Source of the DNA: Acidobacteriota bacterium
GTDB taxonomy: Bacteria > Acidobacteriota > Terriglobia > Terriglobales > Acidobacteriaceae
Reading direction: 5' to 3'
Assembly (NCBI GenBank): GCA_021818105.1
Contig: JAKAFB010000033.1
Location: forward strand, 1 to 34,790
Length of the DNA: 34,790 nt
Position 1 is the first letter of the stretch. Each line of letters starts with the position of its first letter. Shown piece after piece: positions 24,937 through 32,870 of the stretch. A model generated the notes under the pieces. The model was not told the DNA's origin. It did no database searches and saw nothing but the letters and a program-made list of their open reading frames with translations. Made by a program: the position numbers and the translations under genes.

Positions 24937-26220
24937 CTACTGTGTCTTTCGCGTCCGCAGACAAAGCTCTTCCAGCGCATTGCACGCCGCCTTCACACCG
25001 TCTTCGCCGCGCAGCCGCTCGGCCACGCTCTGCGCATGCCGCGCAAAGCCCGGCTCGTCCAGCATCGCCCGCAGCGTGCGCGCCACGCGCTCTGGCTTAT
25101 AGCCGGACTTTTGAATCACCTGCGCCACGCCCAGCCGCTGCATGCGCCGCGCGTTGTCCGGCTGGTCATGCGAGTAGGGCATGATCAGCATCGGCCTGCC
25201 CGCGCGCAAACACTGCGCCGTCGTCCCCACGCCGCCCTGGTGCACCACCAGCGCCGCGCGCGAAAACAGCTTCGAGTAAGGCGCGTACTCCGCCACGCAA
25301 ATTGAATCGGGCAGCTTCTGTTGCGGCCGGTTGCGCGGGTCCGTGCCAATCAGCAGCACCGCGCGAATCCCCAGCTCCATCGCCGCCTTGGCCGACACCT
25401 CGTAGAAATCCCCCGCCGCCAGCACCGCCGCCGACCCCAGCGTAAACACCACCGGCGCAGCGCCCGCATTCATGAACTCTTCCAGATGCGCAGGCAGCGC
25501 CGCATTGCCCGCCTCAGCGTCATAAAAGCAGAAGCCCGTAATCCGCGCGTGCGGCGGCCAGTCCTTCTGCTCCTCGCCCAGTACGCGCGAGAACAGCGCA
25601 AGCACCAGGTGCGGCGAGTGCTTAGCATCAAACAGCGGATTCGCGCCGCGCGGCAGCCCGAGTTCATTCCGTAGCGCATAGATGGGCTCAGGCCACACGC
25701 GCGTTGTCAGCCGCGCCAGCCCCTTCATCACCTGTCCCATCCCGGGCAGCTTGTCAAAGTGTGCAAGGTGTGGAAACGGCGGGAGCACCGGCGGATCATA
25801 CGCAGAGAAAAACGACAGCGGCGCAAGCACATAGCTCGCCCATGGAATACCAGTTACCTCCGCCACCAGCGGACCGGCATAGTTCAGCTCGCCCAGCAGC
25901 AGCAGGTCAGCGCGCGCGGGCTTCGTGGCGGCATCCAGCAGATCCTCATAGGTCTGCCGCAGAACCGGGAAGAGAAAATTGCGCAGCCCGTGCTCCGTCC
26001 CGTGCTTCACGTCGTAAATCATCTCAACAAGAATTGAGTTTGTCGGGTCAATGTCCGGCCGCACAGCGTGAAACTCCAATCCCAGCGGCGCTATCTTTGG
26101 CGCATACACCGCGGGCAGCGCCATCACTGGCACATGCCCACGCCGTCTCATCTCCAGCGCAAGCGCAATGAGGGGATTGATGTCGCCATAGGTGCCGATG
26201 TTGGACAGAAGAATGCGCAC
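24937..26220 (-). CDS. UGT-like (GT1) glycosyltransferase
   Basis: A 427-residue GT-B fold enzyme of the MGT/UGT (GT1, PF00201/PF06722) group, which moves a sugar from a nucleotide sugar to a lipid, sterol or natural product. The N-terminal acceptor half begins MRILLSNIGTYGDINPLIALALEMRRRGH, a typical first strand and loop. The C-terminal donor half holds the signature ALVVHQGGVGTTAQCLRAG followed by PMLIMPYSHDQPDNARR, which binds the sugar nucleotide. No signal peptide or membrane segment; it acts in the cytoplasm or at the membrane face. No biosynthetic cluster is next to it, so the acceptor cannot be guessed. Both neighbours are on the other strand, so it is a single-gene unit. Confidence 0.88.
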   Translation of the reverse strand: MRILLSNIGTYGDINPLIALALEMRRRGHVPVMALPAVYAPKIAPLGLEFHAVRPDIDPTNSILVEMIYDVKHGTEHGLRNFLFPVLRQTYEDLLDAATKPARADLLLLGELNYAGPLVAEVTGIPWASYVLAPLSFFSAYDPPVLPPFPHLAHFDKLPGMGQVMKGLARLTTRVWPEPIYALRNELGLPRGANPLFDAKHSPHLVLALFSRVLGEEQKDWPPHARITGFCFYDAEAGNAALPAHLEEFMNAGAAPVVFTLGSAAVLAAGDFYEVSAKAAMELGIRAVLLIGTDPRNRPQQKLPDSICVAEYAPYSKLFSRAALVVHQGGVGTTAQCLRAGRPMLIMPYSHDQPDNARRMQRLGVAQVIQKSGYKPERVARTLRAMLDEPGFARHAQSVAERLRGEDGVKAACNALEELCLRTRKTQ

Positions 26221-26340
26221 GGCTCATCCATCGAGTGGAATCAATCTGCAGGGATTAGGGTATAGCATTCGACGCGCCGCACTGCTTACGGCCTCATTAA
26301 ACCCTGCTACAACAGGAAAGTACGCTGGAAGTGTGGTCGC

Positions 26341-26496
26341 ATGCGCGTGCTGCTGGTGGAGGACGAGGTTCGGCTGGCGGACAACCGGGCAGCCGCCTTC
26401 CCACCCGCTACAACCCCGCCACCCGAGTCTCCGCCTGCAAGAAACTATCAAATGTTGCAGTTCCATCGATTGCAAAGCGTTCCTAACATGGCCTAG
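26341..26496 (+). pseudogene. Response-regulator N-terminal remnant
   Basis: The frame from ATG 26341 starts MRVLLVEDEVRLADN, an exact match in style to the first strand and acidic pocket (Glu-Asp-Glu) of OmpR-family receiver domains. After residue 15 the similarity stops abruptly and the frame runs through a proline-rich stretch (AAAFPPATTPPPESPP) to a TAG at 26494, 51 codons in all. No phosphorylation aspartate and no output domain follow in any frame. I read it as the 5' end of a response-regulator gene whose remainder was deleted. It fills the 329-bp gap between the glycosyltransferase and the next gene, in which I see nothing else. Confidence 0.55.
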
Positions 26497-26549
26497 AGCG
26501 CATGGATCAGTGTGCGACTTGTGATTTCGAGTGAGAGAGAGATTTCGCC

Positions 26550-27113
26550 ATGTCCAGACTGTGCATACTTTTCGCAGTGGCACTGCTTTTCGTTCCCATG
26601 GCTCTCGGTCAGCAGAAAGAAAAGACCGAGGAAGCCTATACGGGAGTTGCCATGGGAACCGGCGGCTCGGTGGGCGGCAGGACTATCCCATTTGATCTGC
26701 GCATTAACGAGTACACAACGGACGAAGATGTGCTGCAACTTGCGCAGCTGCTCAAGGAGAAAGGCCAGGGTGCGCTGCGAAGGGAACTCGAAAAACGGGA
26801 TGTAGGCCGGATCAACGCTGTTGGTTCCACGGGCAACCGGATCGCAGTAGCGCGCAAGTTCAAAGAGGGAGATAAGACCATCATCAGGATTTTCACGGCC
26901 CGCCAGATGGGGTTCTTCGAGCTGTATCAGAGCGGCCGTTCGGTGGATTATCCCTTTGGATTCCTACAGCTTACGCTGGACGAAAAGGGCGAGGGGACTG
27001 GGCAGTTCATCGTGGCGGTTAATATCCGATTCGACAAGAAGCAAGGCAAAGTCGAAATGGAGAGCTACGGCAATCAGTACGTCAAGGCCGCGAATGTTCG
27101 CCCCATGAAATAA
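26550..27113 (+). CDS. Secreted protein of unknown function
   Basis: 187 residues with a signal peptide (MSRLCILFAVALLFVPMALGQ). The mature part contains GVAMGTGGSVGGRTIPFDLRINEYTTDEDVLQLAQLLKEKGQGALRRELEK in its first half and later ends in beta-rich segments (GFLQLTLDEKGEGTGQFIVAVNIRF, VEMESYGNQYVKAANVRP). Similar hypothetical proteins occur in Acidobacteria. No catalytic motif or cysteine pair is visible. A purine-rich GAGAGAGAGA stands about 8 nt before the ATG. The protein is real by signal peptide and codon use; its role is unknown. Confidence 0.78.
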   Translation: MSRLCILFAVALLFVPMALGQQKEKTEEAYTGVAMGTGGSVGGRTIPFDLRINEYTTDEDVLQLAQLLKEKGQGALRRELEKRDVGRINAVGSTGNRIAVARKFKEGDKTIIRIFTARQMGFFELYQSGRSVDYPFGFLQLTLDEKGEGTGQFIVAVNIRFDKKQGKVEMESYGNQYVKAANVRPMK

Positions 27114-27188
27114 AGGGCGGAACTGCGCAGCCAGGTCTGGAGCCGGGTAGCCGCTCTTCTTGCGCCAATCAACCCATCCAGGGATGCG

Positions 27189-27240
27189 GGTTTCCCATTT
27201 ATGTCGTATGCTGCAGCGCGGATGGCATGCATGGGAAACC
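27189..27240. other. Long hairpin with nested pairing
   Basis: In the 254-bp gap after the secreted-protein gene, GGTTTCCCAT (27189-27198) pairs perfectly with ATGGGAAACC (27231-27240) across a 32-nt loop that has its own ATGC/GCAT pairing. It lies about 75 nt after the stop and 128 nt before the next small ORF. Terminator, structured RNA or cruciform are all possible; no T-run follows. Confidence 0.45.
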
Positions 27241-27367
27241 GCGATTGTGTTCGAACTGCACTTAAGATCCCCCAGCCCGCTCGTGTCAGGGTTTCGCTGC
27301 TTATCGCACAATCAGCAAGCCGGCACCATGCGATCTAAAAGTGTATCTATGCGATCCTGAAATCACC

Positions 27368-27478
27368 ATGAAATGGCTCCTCGCCATCCTCGCCATCGCC
27401 ATCATCATTGGCTCCCTCATCGCAGACTACAAGTGGCGCCAGTGGGTAGCCGCCCGCAGGCGCGAACGGTCGCAGTAA
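27368..27478 (+). CDS. Small membrane protein, 36 residues
   Basis: From ATG 27368 to TAA 27476. Residues 2-19 (KWLLAILAIAIIIGSLIA) are one membrane helix; the tail DYKWRQWVAARRRERSQ is strongly basic and should lie in the cytoplasm. There is no good Shine-Dalgarno. It lies 69 bp before the DsbA-like gene on the same strand. The helix-then-arginine-tail layout resembles single-pass small proteins found in many bacteria; no specific family recognised. Confidence 0.5.
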   Translation: MKWLLAILAIAIIIGSLIADYKWRQWVAARRRERSQ

Positions 27479-27547
27479 CACCCGCAAATGCGCGACTTTC
27501 TGCCCGATTTCCCGTTACTATTGATCATAGGGAGTCGTCTAAAAGTT

Positions 27548-28243
27548 ATGCACCGTATTTCTGCCCGTCCCTTCCCCTCGCGCCTCCGTAGTCTGGTTCT
27601 GCTCAGCGTGGCGCCGGCCCTGCTGCTGCTCGCAGCGGGAGCCGCGCATGCGCAGTTCTCTGCGCCGCCCACCACGCCTGTCCATGATGCCTCAGCACTG
27701 CGTCCGCCTGCCGGCGCCCGTGTAGCCATCGTAGAGTTCGAGGACATGGAATGCCCTGATTGCGCCCACGCCAATCCCCTGCTCAAAGAGGCCGCGGCCA
27801 AGTACAACATCCCTTGGGTACGCCACGATTTCCCGCTTTCCTTCCACGTCTGGAGCATGCAGGCCGCCGTGAATGCCCGCTGGTTCGACACAAAGAGCAA
27901 GAAACTCGGCGACGAATATCGCGACGCTGTCTTCGCCAACCAGCCCTCTATCGTTGACCTGATGGGACTGCGCCGGTTTACTGAGAACTTCGCGCAAAGC
28001 CACGGCATCGCTATGCCATTTGCCATTGATCCCCAAGGCAAGCTGCTGGCTGAGGTCAAGGCAGACTACGCGCTAGGCCAGCGGATCGGCATCGAACACA
28101 CGCCCACCATCTGGGTCGTCACCGCCAACTCCAAGGGCGCGCCGTTTATTGAAGTGGTGGATCGTACCAAGCTCTTCCAGATCATCGATCAGGCCCTCGC
28201 CGACACGCGCTCAGCCCCTACAGCCAAGACCGCGCACAGGTAG
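27548..28243 (+). CDS. DsbA-like exported thioredoxin-fold protein
   Basis: 231 residues with a signal peptide (LVLLSVAPALLLLAAGAAHAQ) and a thioredoxin fold with inserted helical domain (DsbA/Thioredoxin_4 type). The redox pair is C-P-D-C (Cys69, Cys72) in FEDMECPDCAHANP; the cis-proline loop is IEHTPTIWVV. It would form or shuffle disulfides in exported proteins. No DsbB-type partner is in the window. The longest frame starts at 27488; ATG 27548 is preferred because it leads into the signal peptide, with AGGGAG about 12 nt upstream. It ends only 11 bp from the convergent regulator gene. Confidence 0.85.
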   Translation: MHRISARPFPSRLRSLVLLSVAPALLLLAAGAAHAQFSAPPTTPVHDASALRPPAGARVAIVEFEDMECPDCAHANPLLKEAAAKYNIPWVRHDFPLSFHVWSMQAAVNARWFDTKSKKLGDEYRDAVFANQPSIVDLMGLRRFTENFAQSHGIAMPFAIDPQGKLLAEVKADYALGQRIGIEHTPTIWVVTANSKGAPFIEVVDRTKLFQIIDQALADTRSAPTAKTAHR

Positions 28244-28254
28244 ACTGGCGTACA

Positions 28255-30654
28255 TCACTTACCGGTCAGCAAGGCAGGCCAGTTTACGATCAGCGTAATG
28301 TGGCCTGTGGTCTGCAACTGGCCTGATTCCACGACGAAGGTCTGCCCATCCGGCATCACATCGTAGAAAGTGCCATTGTTGCCCGGTGGCGGATGCACAT
28401 CAAAAAGCGGCCGCTGCGCGCCGATCTTCGGACCACCCGGCAATGTCTCGATCTCCGTGGCCGTCAATCGCTTGTTGGCGTCTACAAAGAACAGCTCATT
28501 GCCATCGCCGCGCCAGCGGGGACAATCCCCGCCGCTGGCGGATACCTGCCATTTGCCTTTTCCGGCCGGAAACGAAGTCAGATACACCTCCGCCTTACCG
28601 GACTCATCCGACACATAGGCCAGCCAGCGACCGTTTGGGGAGATCTGTGGCTTGATGGCGTTGAAGTTCTCCTGCACAACCGGCACGGGTTTGCGATCCC
28701 CGAAGAGTGGCAAGGCCCAGATGCTCTGCTTCGGGCTGGAACTTTCCTCGCCGTCGAGTTCATATGCGATATAGCGCCCGTCTCGTGACCACGAGGAAGC
28801 GGTATCGCTGAATCGCGCTGTGGTGAGCAGTGCCTGCACGGGGCCTGTTCCATCCGCTGCCATTTCATAAATGCCGAACTCCGGATTGCGATTCCAGGAG
28901 AAAGCGACTTGCTTACCGTTGGGTGACCACACGGGATAACCTTTTCGCCCTGCAGGGTAGCCCGTCTGCATCTGTGCCGAAGTCTCATTGGCTGGCCGTA
29001 CAGTCTCGTCTTCCTCTGGAGAAATTGTGATGCGGGTAGCAACCCCTCTGGCAATGTCATAGACCCACAGGTCGTCTTTCATGTCTCCGCGACCGGCCAT
29101 CACAACCATCCGGCCATCGGGCGAAACACTGGGGGTCTTGCCCGGCTCGGGTAGCGTCTTCAGGATTTGACCGCTGCGATTGACAATGTTGATGGGAAAA
29201 TCCGGCTTCACATCCCCTGGAAAGTAGGCGAGGACGCCGTTGTTCGATGCCGAGAAGATCCCGCGCCAGGCGCCCTCTGCGCTCGTGGTTCCCGACGTCA
29301 ATGGTCGCGCCTCACCGCGCAGCTCAAGGTGCGCGGCGTCAAACGGCTGCGCCATCAACGTGCCTTGCCGGACAAAGAGCAGATGGCCGGATGCGTACAC
29401 AGCGCTGGAGCTGCCAGGCACCAGGAGCTTCGGCTTTCCGCCATCCAGTGAGGCAACATAGGTGCCCTCGTAGGCCGGCAGGCTGCAAACCGCAAAGTAG
29501 AGAAAGTGACGCCCATTGGGCAGGAACTGGGGCCAGCGATGGCTGTATTCCTGATGGCTTGCATCCAGCGACGTCACCTGCGCAACACTGCCGCCAGCCG
29601 CGGAAACCCGGTAGAGCGGCGAACTGACATTGGGGGAAAACAGGATGACCCCGTCCTTGTTCCACGTGGCTCCCCGGCCATTTTGCACCGCGGCAATTCT
29701 CTGGCTGGCGCCGCTGGCAATGTCAATTCTGCGCATTTTCCCCGCTGCGAAAAAGCCCACAGAGTGTCCGTCCGGAGACCAGAAAGGCAGCATGGCGCCT
29801 TCCGTGCCGGCCAGCGCATGCGTCCCCGCATAATTCAGTGCGCGCAGCCAGAGCATCTGCTCTCCACCCTCCCGTTGGGCCACATACACAATGCTGGTGC
29901 CGTCGGAAGACAGCTCAGGCGGACCCCCCTCATCGGGATCTATCACCAATGCCGCCTTATCAGGTGGAGCGATGTCAGAAATCAAGACTGCTGCCGGGGC
30001 GCGAAGCAGATACCAGCTAGTGGCAGCGAGGCCAACTAAGAAAAGCCCCACTGCAAACGTCCACAGCACAAGCTTGTGGCGACTCTCGCCCGCTAACCCT
30101 CCGCCGGCGTTCGCAGCCTCTGCCGGCTGCGCGGGGACTTCATCGAGCCTGAGCGCATGTGCCCAGAATATTTCGTCGATCTTGGCGGGAAGCCGTTCTT
30201 CGGCATCCGCTGTTTCCTTTGCAGAAATATTGCCTGACGCGGCTTCTTTTGCTGCCTGGATGACAGCAAAGTCAGAATCCTGAAGTCGGCCGTCGCCCTC
30301 TTTTGGTCGATCAGTTGCTCGAGCCACGGGTGCAATAAATCGATAGCCGCGCTTGGGAATTGTCTCAATGTAGATAGGTTCTTCGGCTGAATCGCCAAGC
30401 GTGTCGCGCAGCTTCATCACTGCCGTATTCAGGCTATGGTCGAAGTCAACAAATGTATCCGAGGGCCACAGGACTGCGCGTAACTCTTCGCGGGTGACAA
30501 TTTCGCCTGCATGTTCCAGAAGAAATACCAAGATGCGGAAGGACTGTTCTCGCAGCTTGAGGGGGATTCCGCTGCGGCGCACCTCCGCAGCCCGTGCATC
30601 CACTTCGAATACACCGAAGCGCCAGGTCTGCGTGGTGTCCGCTCGAAATTCCAC
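28255..30654 (-). CDS. Membrane one-component regulator: winged helix plus PD40 propeller
   Basis: About 799 residues. Order: OmpR/CadC-type winged-helix DNA-binding domain (about 10-110: GIPLKLREQSFRILVFLLEHAG, DHSLNTAVMKLRDTLGD, IETIPKRGYRFIAPV), a linker, one membrane helix (about 194-217, WTFAVGLFLVGLAATSWYLL), then a periplasmic TolB/PD40 propeller with repeats such as FWSPDGHSVGFFA, SVSPDGRMVVMAG, VWSPNGKQVAFSW and ISPNGRWLAYVSD. Such proteins are greatly expanded in Acidobacteria and are thought to sense an outside signal and act directly on DNA. The longest frame starts at GTG 30696 without a binding site; GTG 30654 has GGGAG 7 nt upstream, so I choose it. It is divergent from the small secreted-protein gene at 30949, a likely target. 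Confidence 0.88.
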   Translation of the reverse strand: MEFRADTTQTWRFGVFEVDARAAEVRRSGIPLKLREQSFRILVFLLEHAGEIVTREELRAVLWPSDTFVDFDHSLNTAVMKLRDTLGDSAEEPIYIETIPKRGYRFIAPVARATDRPKEGDGRLQDSDFAVIQAAKEAASGNISAKETADAEERLPAKIDEIFWAHALRLDEVPAQPAEAANAGGGLAGESRHKLVLWTFAVGLFLVGLAATSWYLLRAPAAVLISDIAPPDKAALVIDPDEGGPPELSSDGTSIVYVAQREGGEQMLWLRALNYAGTHALAGTEGAMLPFWSPDGHSVGFFAAGKMRRIDIASGASQRIAAVQNGRGATWNKDGVILFSPNVSSPLYRVSAAGGSVAQVTSLDASHQEYSHRWPQFLPNGRHFLYFAVCSLPAYEGTYVASLDGGKPKLLVPGSSSAVYASGHLLFVRQGTLMAQPFDAAHLELRGEARPLTSGTTSAEGAWRGIFSASNNGVLAYFPGDVKPDFPINIVNRSGQILKTLPEPGKTPSVSPDGRMVVMAGRGDMKDDLWVYDIARGVATRITISPEEDETVRPANETSAQMQTGYPAGRKGYPVWSPNGKQVAFSWNRNPEFGIYEMAADGTGPVQALLTTARFSDTASSWSRDGRYIAYELDGEESSSPKQSIWALPLFGDRKPVPVVQENFNAIKPQISPNGRWLAYVSDESGKAEVYLTSFPAGKGKWQVSASGGDCPRWRGDGNELFFVDANKRLTATEIETLPGGPKIGAQRPLFDVHPPPGNNGTFYDVMPDGQTFVVESGQLQTTGHITLIVNWPALLTGK

Positions 30655-30741
30655 GAGATGACTCCCAACAAGGTCCTGCTCCGAGGAGTCTAGCACGAGT
30701 TTTTTTCTCGCTGTTCTCGCGCTATTAATTACTCAATAAAT

Positions 30742-30756
30742 GAATGCAGAGCATTC
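30742..30756. promoter_or_regulatory. Dyad in divergent control region
   Basis: GAATGC-AGA-GCATTC is a perfect 6-bp dyad about a 3-bp centre, placed in the 294-bp region between the winged-helix regulator and the small secreted-protein gene. It could be an operator, but OmpR-type winged helices usually bind direct repeats, so the link is weak. Confidence 0.3.
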
Positions 30757-30948
30757 GGTGAGGCATAGGGGTATCTAAGGTGCAGCTTTTCAGCAGTTTT
30801 ATAGGCGATAAATCTTTGATTGCAGGATGCCCTCCAGTGCATGGCGCAGAAACCAGGCATGGGTCAATGTAGGTGCGTATTGCAGGCGGTTCCGGGCTTC
30901 CCCAGACCCAATCCACAAACGATAACGCCCCCAAGAAGGAGGTCTCCC

Positions 30949-31389
30949 ATGACACGTCGATTCCAGCCCATTACTCACTTGCTTCTCATCGTCTTGGCTG
31001 CCGGGCTTATCAGTGCGGCAACTCAAGCCTCTGCCCAGACCGGCGTTCGCGTCCAAATTCCATTTGCGTTTTCGGCTGGCGAACAGCAGTTCCCCGCTGG
31101 CGAATACCGCATTGAAATACAGCCCGGGAACACACACGTTTTGACACTGAAGGATGCCGAAACAGGAAAGTTGAAGGCGATTCTGCTGGTTCAAAACACG
31201 TACCCGGACGAACGCATGAACCACAGCAGCCTATTGTTTCACGTGAACGATGGACGCTACATCCTCACCCATTTCCGGATCGCGGAACTCGGTCGAGACA
31301 GCCAACTGGCCGCGAAGATCAAGCCCGAGAGAGTCCTGACCAAAAACGCCCATGAAGCAGACCGGACCGTAGAACTGGCCATGAAATGA
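30949..31389 (+). CDS. Small secreted acidobacterial protein (IPFAF type)
   Basis: 146 residues: a signal peptide (MTRRFQPITHLLLIVLAAGLISAATQASAQ), then VQIPFAFSAGEQQFPAGEYRIEIQ and further beta-strands. The pattern IPFAF-x(2)-G-x(4)-PAGEY marks a small secreted family that is common in Acidobacteria and has no known function. The longest frame starts at 30820, but AAGAAGGAGG six nt before ATG 30949 is one of the best ribosome binding sites in the window and the signal peptide begins there. It is transcribed away from the winged-helix regulator and followed by a strong hairpin, so it is a single-gene unit that is probably well expressed. Confidence 0.85.
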   Translation: MTRRFQPITHLLLIVLAAGLISAATQASAQTGVRVQIPFAFSAGEQQFPAGEYRIEIQPGNTHVLTLKDAETGKLKAILLVQNTYPDERMNHSSLLFHVNDGRYILTHFRIAELGRDSQLAAKIKPERVLTKNAHEADRTVELAMK

Positions 31390-31407
31390 ACCATCGCTAA
31401 CTTGCTT

Positions 31408-31438
31408 GCGGCCGGTAGTCGGCAAGGCTACCGGCCGC
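31408..31438 (+). terminator. Hairpin after small secreted-protein gene
   Basis: Perfect 11-bp arms (GCGGCCGGTAG at 31408-31418, CTACCGGCCGC at 31428-31438) with a 9-nt loop, 18 nt past the stop. Only a weak T-containing tail (GACGCTTATCC) follows, so ending may need Rho or rely on the stem alone. Confidence 0.65.
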
Positions 31439-31597
31439 GACGCTTATCCCCGCCCCTGACGCATCCCTCCTCTCTGTGCCCCCGTCCCGCCACACGATAA
31501 ATTCTCCAATAAATTGAGATACCGTTATTAAGGCGTCTGTACACGCACCAGTACGACCTTGCATACAATGACGCATGTATTCAGGAGTCACAAGAGC

Positions 31598-32854
31598 ATG
31601 ACAAGCACAATGCCGCAATCAGGACAGCCAACGCTCGCTCACAAGATTGATCAACTCGCTCATGTCGCCATCAAAGTCGGCCTGGGTCTCAAGGCAGGCC
31701 AGGAACTCCTGATGACTGCGCCGCTCGACGCCGTGCCGCTCGTCCGCCGCATTACTGAGCATGCCTACCGCGCGGGAGCGTCACTTGTCACCACGCTCTA
31801 CACCGACGACGAAACTGCGCTCATGCGCTTTCGCCATGCGCCTGACGAAAGCTTTGACCGCGCCGCCGGATGGCTCTATGACGGCATGGCCGCGGCCTTC
31901 AAAAGCGGAGCCGCGCGCCTTGCAATTACCGGCGCGAATCCGCTGCTGCTCTCCAACGAAGACCCGAACAAGGTCAGCCGCGCCAACCGTGCCGTGTCCA
32001 AGGCATATCGGCCCGCGCTCGAGCTCATCACGCGCCACGAGATTAACTGGACCATCGTTGCCACAGCAACACCCGCGTGGGCCGTTGCCATGTTCCCCGA
32101 TGACACGCCTGATATCGCGCTCGCTAAGCTCTGGGATGCCATCTTCCAGACCTCGCGCATCAACGTCTCCGATCCCGTCTCCGCATGGAAAGAGCACGAC
32201 GCAGACCTGCAAAAGCGCGCAGCCTACCTGAATGAGAAGCGCTACGCCACTTTGCACTATCGCGGCCCCGGCATCGACTTCCGCCTCGGCCTCGCCGATG
32301 ACCACCTGTGGATGGGCGGCGGCACCACCGCGGGCAACGGCGTCTACTGCATTCCCAACATTCCCACGGAAGAGGTCTTCACCACGCCGCACAAGGACCG
32401 CGCCGACGGCACCGTCACCGCCACCAGGCCGCTCTCACACCAGGGCACGATGATTGAAGGCATTCAGGTCCGCTTTGAAGGCGGCCGCATCGTGGAGGCC
32501 CGCGCCACCCGCGGCCAGGAAGTCTTGCAGAAGCTCATCGACACTGACGAAGGCGCGCGCCGCCTGGGGGAAGTCGCCCTCGTGCCGCATTCCTCGCCCA
32601 TCGCCAGCAGCGGACTCACCTTCCTCAACACACTCTTTGACGAGAACGCCGCCTCACATATCGCGCTCGGTCAGGCGTACAGCTCCTGCGTGCGCGACGG
32701 CGACAAACTCACCCCGGAGCAGCTCGCAGCCAAAGGCGCAAACGACAGCCTGATTCACGTGGACTGGATGATTGGTTCTAACAAGCTGGACATTGACGGC
32801 ATCACCGCCACCGGCACAGCCGAACCGCTGATGCGCAACGGCGAGTGGGCCTGA
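31598..32854 (+). CDS. M29-family metallo-aminopeptidase
   Basis: A 418-residue aminopeptidase of family M29 (AmpS/PepS/AmpII type), which removes N-terminal residues from peptides with two metal ions. Length fits the family. Expected metal ligands are in NIPTEEVFTTP (Glu), GARRLGEVALVP (Glu), ASHIALGQAYSSC (His, Tyr) and LIHVDWMIG (His, Asp). There is no signal peptide, so it works in the cytoplasm, where it may complete breakdown of imported peptides. Start choice: a longer frame begins at TTG 31559; ATG 31598 has AGGAG 10 nt upstream and fits the family N-terminus. It ends 16 bp from the convergent radical SAM gene. Confidence 0.9.
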   Translation: MTSTMPQSGQPTLAHKIDQLAHVAIKVGLGLKAGQELLMTAPLDAVPLVRRITEHAYRAGASLVTTLYTDDETALMRFRHAPDESFDRAAGWLYDGMAAAFKSGAARLAITGANPLLLSNEDPNKVSRANRAVSKAYRPALELITRHEINWTIVATATPAWAVAMFPDDTPDIALAKLWDAIFQTSRINVSDPVSAWKEHDADLQKRAAYLNEKRYATLHYRGPGIDFRLGLADDHLWMGGGTTAGNGVYCIPNIPTEEVFTTPHKDRADGTVTATRPLSHQGTMIEGIQVRFEGGRIVEARATRGQEVLQKLIDTDEGARRLGEVALVPHSSPIASSGLTFLNTLFDENAASHIALGQAYSSCVRDGDKLTPEQLAAKGANDSLIHVDWMIGSNKLDIDGITATGTAEPLMRNGEWA

Positions 32855-32870
32855 ACCGTCGCCGCGCTCC

